DNA of 64,000 nucleotides from Pisolithus tinctorius (lineage: Eukaryota > Basidiomycota > Agaricomycetes > Boletales > Pisolithaceae): positions 1-64,000 of the forward strand of contig JANFAH010000055.1 of assembly GCA_024663395.1 (NCBI GenBank), given 5' to 3'. Below are positions 51,750 through 61,886 of this stretch, one piece after another (the stretch's first letter is position 1; each line of letters starts with the position of its first letter). The notes below the pieces were generated by a model, which saw nothing but the letters and a program-made list of their open reading frames with translations, had not been told where the DNA came from and did no database searches. The position numbers were made by a program, and so were the translations under genes.

Positions 51750-54175
51750 AATGGTACATAGAAATTTGGGCATACACTAGATACACGGTCGATCATTTTA
51801 CAGCCAATGTGGTTGCGGTTGTCCCTTGACCTTGAGTGCCAATCTCGAGCTCTTTCCCGGACAGAGTTGCGCCAGGAATCAATCTGATATTATCTACCGT
51901 TCGAGGAGTTGAATGTGTCCAGCACTTAAGGACATACCTGCCAATGCCATCCTTGCTAAAACGCCAATGTAGAATGTATTTGAGGGCTTGTGCTCAGAAT
52001 GGTCTCCTGGGTGCCGAGAGGAGTGTTCCTCAAAATAGCCGTACTTGACCACTTAACTTGTTCCGCAGCCCGAGCGGCAAGCAATAACTGATATTTCGAT
52101 GTGCCTGCTCCCGCGTCAAGCATGATCCTGGGACAAAAGATATTCAGCAATTTACATGCGTTGAATGACCTTGCCTACCGTTGCAAGTGAGCTCGATCAT
52201 CATTCGGCTCTGTATGCGTTCCCGCAATAATGCAACCAACCTCAGACAAACCCTGGTGACAGTGATTAGGATGACGTCGGTGTTTGCGATGCCACTTACA
52301 ATCATACATCCTTCTCTTCGACAGTAATCAACAACCTAAATCTTGTCAAATAACATCTATGAAGAGAGTTATGTATGTAGCGTGCCTCTGGTAACAGCTG
52401 GTCCACTTCCGCACAGATTCCACACCAGCAGAGCCACAGGATCTTTTGTCAAGCGGACCATTAGCGTGGAAGGTAATAACACGATAAGATTCTTGCCTTT
52501 CCTGTCACGTCCTCCTCCAGTGCTCGCTGTTCGTCTTCGTCATCCGTCGCGTCAAGTTTCACTTGGAGCTCTTTGATCTCTTGCACCATAGGATGCGCAT
52601 TGAATTGCCTACACACAGGGTTCAGGGCGTGGACTAACGAACGTTGGTGGTTGCGTTGCTGACCTGTCGTAATCAACTCGACCTATTAAACTGGGACACA
52701 ATAAATAGTGGAAAGAGGAAGCGGCTGGAGGTGAAGAAAGTACCTACTGGTGCTCATCTGGAAGGGTTGCGTTGTTGAAAGTAGTACTGATGTGCTCGAG
52801 TAGCTTTTTGTGACTAGAGTTAGCCGCTACTATTATTTACCGATAGTATTGAACTCTTACGCCAGCACTAAGAGTTTGCGATAGGGACTTTACCTCGTGC
52901 TCCGTTTTCTGCTCCTCATCACGCTGATGCGAAATGTCATCAAATGGGTCAAGACCTTGGCACCGTTTGCGCAGTAGAGGTAACAAGACTTCAAGGCGCG
53001 GATCCCGTGTGACCTGGAATGGGAACTTTCGTTTGAATAGATTACGTGTCATACCCCAACTGACGAACGGCAACTTTGACGGGGGCACTATTAGACCATC
53101 GGACATGTCTTTAAAAGCTACAATGCAAGCTTATGAGAAAACGTGCCTGATGTGACAGATGGTCCTTCCGCAGTGCCTACGGAAACCTCGTTGCATGGCT
53201 TGGTCGCCATCACTGAGTGAAGCCCTTTGAAAAATGTAATCTCGCCGACCTATATTTCGGTGGGGAGGGGGTGAAGGGGAAAAGGCATTGAAAGGCTAAA
53301 TACGCACGTAGTTTCTCAGGTACTTGAGACCAAATATTTCTGAAAAGAACTTGATCGCCCCCGTTGTCTTCTGTTTATTCTGTTGCCATCGTAAGTGAAG
53401 AGTTGTGGATTTCATATGGTTGTCCAACGCACGGCAGACTTGTTACGAGCTTCAGTTCGTGCAGGTTGACACTACTTATCATGTCAACCAGACAAACCAC
53501 AAGGATGGTAAGAGGAGGTATCATATTCACCAGAGCGTAGAAACGTTCCCTACATTCCAATACATAACATCAGTGACGCTGAAGTCAATTGTAATGGACG
53601 TACCGGATAGTTTTGAACAGTTCCCTTCTCTGTGTGCAGGCAGGATCTCTTCTCCAAACCTGCGGGCTCGCGACAGTGTAAAAGGGGGTCAGGTCTGCGA
53701 AATGGTCGACATTGTTCGGTACCAACTCTGACAAGCCAAGTCAATTTGTGTAGGACACAATCATCTTCAGAAAGCGCACCGCCTCCCGAATCCCTTCGTT
53801 TTGCCCTACACCCAATTCTGAGGGGGACGTCGGAGTGTTGTATGATTGTAATTACTAAATATTTGCCTACAAGGCGGGTACAGTAGGCCTTCAGTAGCAG
53901 CACAAAATGTTGATTGGCAGGAAGGGAGTAGCCCTTCAGTCGATTCAGCTCCAGCTCTTTGCGGTCGTCATCATATGGCAAGTCATGGTCATTCTGATCT
54001 CGAAATTCATGCCAATAAAACTGGTCACCAGATACACGGGAGACCACTGGGTGATAAACCGGATCCATGGAATCGATGTCAAGTGCCCGCATATCCTCAA
54101 ATATATTGCCATCACATTTGAAATTGCCATCGGAATAGTCGCCATAATCACCTAGCTGTTTATATCAGCCTTGAG
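51750..54175. repeat. HET 3' end and flank, paralogous to 43118-45910
   Basis: The parental or better-preserved copy of the direct duplication, because its right part belongs to an intact HET gene. The left part (51750-53350) has minus-strand segments such as EVLLPLLRKRCQGLDPFDD (near 52950) and EIKELQVKLDATDDEDEQ (near 52560) that also exist in the other copy. They look like exons of an unrecognised, partly broken gene downstream of the HET gene. I cannot name it. Confidence 0.65.
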
Positions 54176-56188
54176 AAAGACATGAAGATGTATGTCACGA
54201 CTTACCACAATCTTTTGGCCAGCATGCTTGTCAAGCCACACCCACCACCCATCCAGTTTCAACCTATGGGAATGGGAAACCACGCTCATAAGCCCTGGCA
54301 CATCAAGGCCGTCCCAGTCGTCCTATGGCAATACAATCATTAATTTCACGCACATAAAGGAAAATCTACGAACAGACGTGGTCGTCCATCCATGTGGTCC
54401 ATGACAGCAACCAGCACATTGGTCGACGTCAACCGTTACTTGAAATTTGTCTGTTCCCCACCTACCCCACAGCACCCTTGCGGCCCATATTGATCGGGGA
54501 AGGTGGGCATGCTTGATGACAGTGTTGGTATCGTATGTGGCATACACTTCAATGGGATTGGGCATACTTTGGGCAAGCTCTGCACGTGCTTTCCACATCC
54601 GATCGTATGTTAACTTGGCGAAGTCTAGCCATGGTGTCCCGTTGACCTCTTGTGTTTCCAGGCGTTCGTCACATACGATGTGCACCCATCCTTGGCCGAG
54701 GTAGTAACCGAGAGCAACAGCAAAGCGATATCTTGCATCGTCGTTAGCATAAACTACGATGACGAGATCATCTGTAAGGGATGAGAGTGTGACCATATTG
54801 CCTACAGACTCGCGCGGGAAGGTGCCACAGTGAGTGAATCCATAGTACATGGCATTCTTGTCATCGAGTGTGAAATGATGGTGTATGTGATTGACATCCT
54901 GATGATGAGTAAGATGGAGTGTCCTGAATTCAGGATAAGTCTTGTGAACCCCTGTACTGTCAAAAATCCTGTCAAAGCTGGATCCAGAAGACGCCAAATC
55001 GATGGTAATCAGACCATGAGGATGGTAACCTTTAATACGGCTACAGGCCAATATAGCCCTGCAGTGAGAAGGAGAGTCGCCGTAGGGCACGACGGGCAGC
55101 CACACTTGAATACCCGCGTTGCTGACCGAAAATGTGCGAAGTTGTTGGCTAAGCGTGCGGGCACGCAGCCTCAGCTGTGCGAGTCTATGCCGATGCATGG
55201 GGGTGATTGAGAACTTGCGGGATGTATGCTGCTTGCCAAGTTCATTGTCTTCGATGTATTCCACCAGTCTGTCGGCGAACTCGCCGGGTCCAAGTGGCTC
55301 GATGTGACGACAATCCCGAAAGTCACTTGGATCATCAGCCAGGACACTGCCTGGTCGTGGCGTCCGTGGATCCCATGCGAATATGCTTTGATCGCTGGAT
55401 GTGCGGATAATTTCCAGCTGAAGTCGGTGGAACGCCTTTTTGCCCTCGCCATACAACATTGGCATGCTGACGTCGAATAGACCCAGCAAGGAATAGGCTC
55501 GATCTTCCACGCGCGTCGTCTTCCGGTCTGCTGCCCACGACATAATTTGTGCTACACCGAGATTCTTCGCGCCGCCCAGACCATCTCTCAAAACTTCAAT
55601 CGGAATTCGTGTGATGTCCTCCAGCATGGGGGCCAGGCGACGTTTGTTGCCGATACGCACCCAATTTTTGTTGAAAAATTCGAGTTGCTTCGGCGCGACG
55701 AGCTCCTGCAGTGTCCAACCTCGCATGAACCATTCAGGCCAACCGTTGGACTTGCTGAACTTGTTAGCTGGTCTCGTAGGAAAGGTCGACTCATCAACGT
55801 CGTGGAGGTATGCATGGCACACGTGTGCGTTTCGGTACCATCGGTACATTGAATTGATGGCCTCTGACAACTCCGAACTGCTCCGCTTGTCGATGCAGCA
55901 TGTATCGATCCACAACCACTCGTAGCCGTCCTTCATGGCCTGCTCGCAACTCTTGATAATCTTCTGGTAGCCGTCGCGTTGCCTGACTTCGTCCCTCTTC
56001 CGCCCCTCCATCTTCATGAGTCCAGTCATCTCTTCGTAGTCAACCTCGATTCCCCACCGATGGGACAGTATGGCATATTTTGTTGTTTCGTCATCCCGGT
56101 ACTTCATGACCTCATATTCAGAATTAGATTCGGGCTTTTGGATGTTCTTTTCTCTGTCGAGAACTGTTTTCACATCTAATAACTTCAT
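53550..56188 (-). CDS. HET-domain protein
   Basis: Exons: 54374-56188, 54206-54322, 53550-54155; sum 2538 nt (845 residues), phases consistent. The HET domain is at the N-terminus: YAILSHRWG near residue 40, IDTCCIDKR near 96, YRWYRNA near 115, and FMRGWTLQELVAP near 158, then MSWAADRKTTRVEDRAYSL and LYGEG, which are usual in basidiomycete HET proteins. The remaining ~550 residues have no named domain. The C-terminal exon (GDYGDYSDGNF to the stop) fits the family. HET proteins cause programmed cell death in vegetative incompatibility; whether this one does is unknown. The last ~60 codons, after HSDVPL, are poorly conserved in what I know, so the true 3' end could differ. A decayed copy of the C-terminal end lies at 45.6-45.9 kb. 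Confidence 0.88.
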
Positions 56189-57635
56189 CTTCCTGATGGA
56201 TCAATCCACGCACGGTTTGACACATCAGTCAAGGCACGTACTCTCTAGTGTCCGAGCAGGTCCTAGCCCACAGGGTACTTGGAAAGGTGACGAGCAAGAC
56301 GAACGAAAAATGGAAGGCTGATCGGCAACCGTGGGTCGGTATACTATTTGTTATCCGGTGTAGGGTTTCGGACCGACGGTTGACAATATGTTCCCAAGAG
56401 ATGTTCGTTCGCTTGACAGATCCAATTTGTTTCTCGTTTATCTTTTCTTATTTATCCCGTTCATCTGCGTTGACGTTTCATGCCTGTTGGCTACAGTATA
56501 AAGAGACTCGGACTACGTAGAGATAGAAGGACTTCCTTCCCTACATCAATACAGACCACAACGTCTGGATAGTCGTGTAGCGTGTCTTAAGGAAAGTCTC
56601 TTGTGTCTACGTCGCAAGTGTTACTACTTCGCCTCGGAGTCACATCCGGTCTACGCGAGCTTATGATCGAGAATCAGTACTTCAGTTCTGTGCCTCATTG
56701 GAGTATGCACCAGCTCTCTTCAGTTTTGAACCACTAGACGGAGATTGGTACATGGTGGTGATGGACACACTACCAGATTTTGTAGAACTTCATCGTGCTA
56801 AACTAACTCCTTGGGTTTTCGAATACTTCAGTTTCGTCTTTGCTGAGTTGCATAGAAAAAGATAAGTTCACGGTAATATTCGCGACACCAACATCATGGC
56901 GTTGCAGACAAAGCAGAAGGTTATGCTGGGAGACTTCAACTGGGCAGGAGAGGAGGAAAAGGTGTGCTATCCCATGAATGTCAACAGACCGAATCTCTTT
57001 AACTATAGGACCACATGTAGATACGCAGGTTGTTTCTCTATTAGACTCTCGTTATTCTCGCACCTAAACGAGTGACATTGTCGTCGGGAATCCACACTAT
57101 CGCTGTAGTGTGATGTCGGTGAGACGCGGAGCATATGCTGGCCACGGCAGCCCCTGGAGCGAGAGAATTTCGTAGTTCCTACCGAGAACACCTAAAAAGC
57201 GTTACTATAATACCTAGACACGAATGCAGACTTGGATTTTGAATATTTGAATCTTGCTTGCTGGGACTGTATGCCATGTGAACCAGCACGGTGCCTTCCT
57301 GTACAATCTACAACCAGAATCTACAGCGGAGAGACCGGGGCTCGCATTGGCAGAGGTTTGATACCAATGTGACAGGTGCGATAGTCTTGAACTGCAGTAC
57401 TGAATCCAAATGGCAGACGGCGGGCGAGGCTTCTTTATTTCGTTCGAACAGGAACCAGAGTTACGACGCCGTAAGAACATGACATAGCCCGGGGCTGTGT
57501 GAGTGAGGACAAGGCACACGAGGCACTGCCACACCTTTTCCCAAGTCTTTCACTATTCCGCCGTCCCAGACGTTTTTTTTTCTTTTCTGCAATCTTCGCA
57601 CTATCGGGGAGGTGGTGAAGAACGGAACCCTCACG
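56189..57635. other. intergenic with kinase relic
   Basis: About 1.4 kb between two divergent genes (HET minus, Kre9-like plus). It should hold both promoters. Apart from the FunK1-like fragment at 56660-57005 nothing is recognised. Confidence 0.4.
56660..57005 (+). pseudogene. FunK1-like protein kinase fragment
   Basis: The plus frame reads EYAPALFSFEPLDGDWYMV, then VVMDTL, a stop codon TAA at 56863-56865, then VHGNIRDTNIM and LGDFNWAGEEEKV, ending PMNVNR. This matches the middle of basidiomycete FunK1-type kinases: the hinge, the HGD(I/L)R catalytic loop (here Asn replaces Asp) and the DFDWAG motif (here DFNWAG). The N- and C-lobes' other parts are missing. The stop and the lost catalytic Asp mark it as dead. 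Confidence 0.6.
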
Positions 57636-58357
57636 ATGTTTTACCCCCGTCGCAGGTCGCCGAACCGCGCAAGTCAACCAGCTTTTATCATCGTGCTTTT
57701 CGGGTTCCTCTCTTACCTCGCTTCCGTCCACGCATGTACATCATCGCAGTTCTTTTAATTGAAATGTTGCGTCGACACTGACGATCCGTTAGATTTCATC
57801 ATCAATCAACCTGGCGCGTCGACCTCATGGGCTGTTGGCTCACCGTATCCCGTTACATGGACAAAGGGTCTCCAGGATGGAGTAGACACATTCGACGTAG
57901 AGCTCATGAGACTGTACGAGGATGGCCTTTACCTGGTGGCCAAGAGCGGTACGGCATTGCCTAAAAACCTTTACTGGCTTTTCCCGCTAACTTGGACGGT
58001 GTCCTTGGTTCTGCAGTGCCTACTACGTATTCTACACTCAACATCCTACTTCAGGACGTCCCTGCTGGCGACGACTACTTCCTACTCTGTCTTAACTCCA
58101 CCGATGGAGTGACATTTGGGATTTCCTCCCGCTTCACCGTTTCCAACTCATCCTCATCTTCTAACCCAAGTCCGGATCCCTCGGTTCCGACGGTCACCGT
58201 CTCCGGCACACCAGATCCTCTCAAAGTATTTGCGACAACACTGGGGCCTGCATCCAACGGTGCCCATGGACTTCTTTATGGAAATGAACCAGGCATCTGG
58301 GGTGTGCTCGTCATGATGGGTGCAGCTGTTCTTAGCGGAGTCTGGACATTGTGGTAA
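57636..58357 (+). CDS. secreted Kre9/Knh1-like, Ser-rich surface protein
   Basis: Exons: 57636-57735, 57793-57948, 58017-58357; sum 597 nt (198 residues). An N-terminal signal peptide (IIVLFGFLSYLASVHA) is followed by a small beta-sandwich-type domain of the Kre9/Knh1 kind: PGASTSWAVGSPYPVTWTKG at its start and LQDVPAGDDYFLLCLNST near the middle. Then a Ser/Pro-rich linker (NSSSSSNPSPDPS) and a hydrophobic C-terminal segment (WGVLVMMGAAVLSGVWTLW) right at the end, as in GPI-anchored proteins. Expected at the plasma membrane or in the cell wall. All junctions keep phase, and the gene looks intact. The exact role is unknown. Confidence 0.8.
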
Positions 58358-59011
58358 TGATCTTGACGGTGGTTTCCATTAACCTTCACTCACTCGTACT
58401 GTGGCGCTGTGCTCCTGGACATTCTACACCGATAATAGGTATCTCTGACTGACGTTTTGCTGTCTGTCGTTACAGCCACATTTACATATACTATCTCTAC
58501 TTGTAGGTTAGTGACAGTTCACCACGCAACAAGCTTGGATTTGTTTGTACTCGTTCCCTGGGAGATTGTGCTGACATCGAGTTTTGTCCCTGAGAGTGCA
58601 CAGTACTTGCACAGCAACAGACCTTCACCAGTAGTATTTGTGCTGTGGCACAGTATGGGTGCATGCTGGTGAGTAGAACCAATAGTCACATATCTTTGGC
58701 ATGAATGAAGTGGTGGTGAAAACCTTGACATTTTTGCTAACTGTTGTGAATACCTGCAAAAGAACTGTCCAGATGCATGGCTGGTATTGTAAATTTAATT
58801 GTGAAGTATCAAGTCACAACCATAACCTGGGGCAAACATGGTCACATGATCACTAGCAATCTACTCCTGTTTTTTCATGATTTACAGATCAATAGTTACA
58901 GGCCAATCTGTGAAAAAAGTGGCAAACACTCAGGCAGTTTTTTGAATCACTGTATGGATGTGGTCCAATATAAAGGTCAAAAAATGTATGATTCTTCCTT
59001 GGACGTGGTAA
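58358..59011. other. intergenic between convergent genes
   Basis: About 0.65 kb between the 3' ends of the Kre9-like gene (plus) and the phosphatase gene (minus). AT-rich, many stops, nothing recognised. Confidence 0.5.
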
Positions 59012-61886
59012 TATGTCGCAGCCTACATTTTCACCCACACAAAACGCCAAGACTCTCCGGCACCAAGTCCTCCAGCAACTGAATAAATTCACTGAGAAGG
59101 ATCCAGTCAAGTGGCGGCGGGGCTGGAGAGCCTTCACGCAAGATGCGCATATATGCTATGTCGTCGGAAGCATGCCAAACCTGTCACAACGATTGGAAAT
59201 ATGGTTAGCAAAATCTCGTTAGGTCATAGGTCTCAGTCACATCCGATGGTGGCCACGTATCCGCCACCCGTCAAACTGAGATGAATACGAATTGTGAGAA
59301 TGGGGAACACGGAATTCACCTCCATCACAATTTCGCTGCCCATGGCTGGCCATCGCAGACTGTTCGCACGACCAAGGCCGAGCCCAGCAGCGAGACGCAC
59401 CATCGAGCCGTCATGTCCGACATACATGTGCAGCTTGTGCTTCGGTCGCCCTTGTACCCCGACAACATGGCTTGTTATACCAATGTGTGCATTATTGTCC
59501 CTCAGGTTCTCCTCACCTCCGTTGTAAGAAGTGTTCCGAGTGGACACGTGCTGCAAAGTATCTGCGAGCTCGGCAAAGAAACACCAAAGGTGAGTTTGAC
59601 ATATTGGCTAGCTTGGGGTGCATCGTTAAAAATATAACTGTGGCACGAACGAACCCCGACGGCGCGAGCGGAGGGGTTTGGCGGTTCGTTAGACGAAAAA
59701 TCTGAGGCGATTCCAAATGAAACAGTCCACACACTTGTATTCCCAATCCCCAATCGAAAATACCATCTTCGCGTCTTCTTGACTGACACAAGCACCGCTT
59801 ACATTACACGGGAGGGGGTGTCCGTGGCACGTCCGAGCCGTGAAGGTGTCAAAGAAGTGATCATCTGTCCGAACACATGCAGGCGTGAAGAGAATGGACA
59901 CAAGGAACATGAAACCGAGGTGGTACTTACACCAAGAATTCCACGCGTCTAGCCCAGTTGTGCCCAACGTTTCATCTAGCCTCCGCTGGAGAGATTCGTG
60001 TTGCACGAGGTGGTCCATCCAGGATGACATGGCTTGCGCCTCAGCGCGGAGTTGACCAGCAACGGGGCACGCATAGTTCGGCACGAGTGAGTCGATCTAA
60101 TTGGAAAACGTCACATCTTGGCCCAGGAACAAGGGAACCACGCAAATCAGATGTATGACCACGCACGATATCGGGCTGCATATACACAGGCCATTGTTTA
60201 CTCGCAGTGTTGGGATCCATACCATAGAGCATCGCACCAGCTACTTGCTGCGTCCTCGGCTCCGTCGACGTTCGAACGTATATCTCCTTCTCGTTCACGT
60301 GCTCCAAAAACCCGAGTCTGTCATGGTATACTCCCCAAAAATCCTGCTCACACAGGCCGATGATATAAGCCCTGTGGCAGCTCGTACCCTCATAGACGTA
60401 CCCGTCCATGTTTTATGGCATCGTCAAGCCCCTCGCGAGTGAGCTGTCCGGAGTCGCACGTACCTGCCCATATGCGATCTGCAAAAGGGTGGAGAATAGG
60501 TGTGCTTGTTTTGGTAAATATTTGAGCCGTCCCACCAGCGTATGACTGTGGTATGATGCTTGAGCAGTCCCATCCGGTGATGGGGTTGAGAGTGCGTTCG
60601 GACAGGTAAAGGTTATCTGGGGTGCGCTGTAACATCGATGGGAATGGTTGACAAGTAGTAACAACAAGGCCCCGACCTTATGGTGCCGCATGACCACTAC
60701 GACGAACCGGAGTCGTGCACCAGACTCGTTTGGGAACGAGTAGTGATCAAGGTTGACATGAGGTGCATTGCAGTAGTTGTAAGTGTCCCATGGCAAATTG
60801 CTCGGTGTAATGGACGCGTTGTAGACCGAAGGCGTCGAGGTCTACAGCATGGTTTGCTTGTGTACATTGTCCAGAAGACTCCAGCGCACCTGCATCAGTT
60901 GCAACTACGCGGAAGTCGAACCTGTAAAAGATGACAGTACTTCAGTAGTGACGATCGTGTCGAGACGGTGGGTTGTTCCTTCCGACTCCATGCAGCGCTA
61001 GTACTCCTACGAGACCTTGAGAATCCCAGTTACACATGTACACATTTTCTCGCAACTCAAGTCGTCGATTCCAGCAACACGACACCAAGGCGAGCAGGTT
61101 CGAAGAGTGTAAAGAAACTACGTAACATAGCCACTACAAGCACCCGTACCATCATCGAAGCATTCTATCACAGTATACTGCTTGTACTTCTGTAAAAAAA
61201 CTAGTGCAGCAATGACGCTCGAGGATTATGACAGGCAAACTTGAAGGAGATTTAATACTTGTTCCCACTACAGTGTGACCCACGCATCTCATATGTCCAA
61301 GAAACATATTGTCTACGTTACAATCCACTGGAATCCACGGGGCTTACGAGTGTCATCTTAACACGTCCTCGCTGTGTATTTTTATCTTTCTCCACGTCAA
61401 TCCTCACCTTGACTTTATCGAAAAGCGCGATCGTAACCTCTCGTCCGGCCGTCTGGGATGGAAGGGTAACGGTGTAGTTCTCCGCGTCGAAACGAACGTC
61501 TTGTTTGAACATGACGAGACCTTCCAAGCCCAATCTATAGTATGCATTGAGCAGGAAATTCAACGAAGCAAAGAGCAAGAACTGACTCGAATACGAACAC
61601 ACCGAGCCCATTCCTAAATGTCCGGACAACGAATGCTTCCTCGGCGACTCCCCCGACGTTACCAGTCTTTGCAAGAACCTCCCCACGCTCGCGCAGTGCC
61701 AGGCCAACGTAGAACTCAACGCTCGCGCGACCTGCCATTTGCGCCATGCGATGTCGCCGGTTAAGGACGTCCATGATACGTTCTATATGGACTTTAGAAT
61801 GGAAAGAAGGATGGAGCGGTGTATGTGCAATTGCCGCCGCGAGCTGGCGGTGCGCGAGGACGTCTGAAGGGAACCAGGATAAGCAG
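59012..61886 (-). repeat. inverted duplication, right copy (parental)
   Basis: Reverse complement of 35697-38316. It is the source copy because the DIS3 gene continues beyond its right border (61886) with intact upstream exons, while the left copy stops inside a DIS3 intron. The two copies face each other with about 20.7 kb between them. Confidence 0.9.
59031..60841 (-). CDS. histidine phosphatase (RHHKRTP type), one apparent frameshift
   Basis: Histidine phosphatase superfamily, acid phosphatase branch; hydrolyses phosphomonoesters through a phospho-His. Exons recognised: 60677-60841, 60402-60626, 60167-60343, 59931-60096, 59735-59864, 59517-59637, 59320-59450, 59031-59180; sum 1265 nt, one short of 1266. 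The N-terminal catalytic motif is RHHK + RTPDN across an intron; the C-terminal acid motif is GHDGS. Other landmarks are WDCSS, GTCDSGQLTREGL, VRTSTEPRT, CHGHPLPC and SEIVMEVWH. One T is missing in a T run near 59594-59600, where the left copy has one more and reads FFAELA in frame. So it is either a recent pseudogene or a sequencing error. The first exon is not certain; a possible signal-like start is at 61155. Confidence 0.78.
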
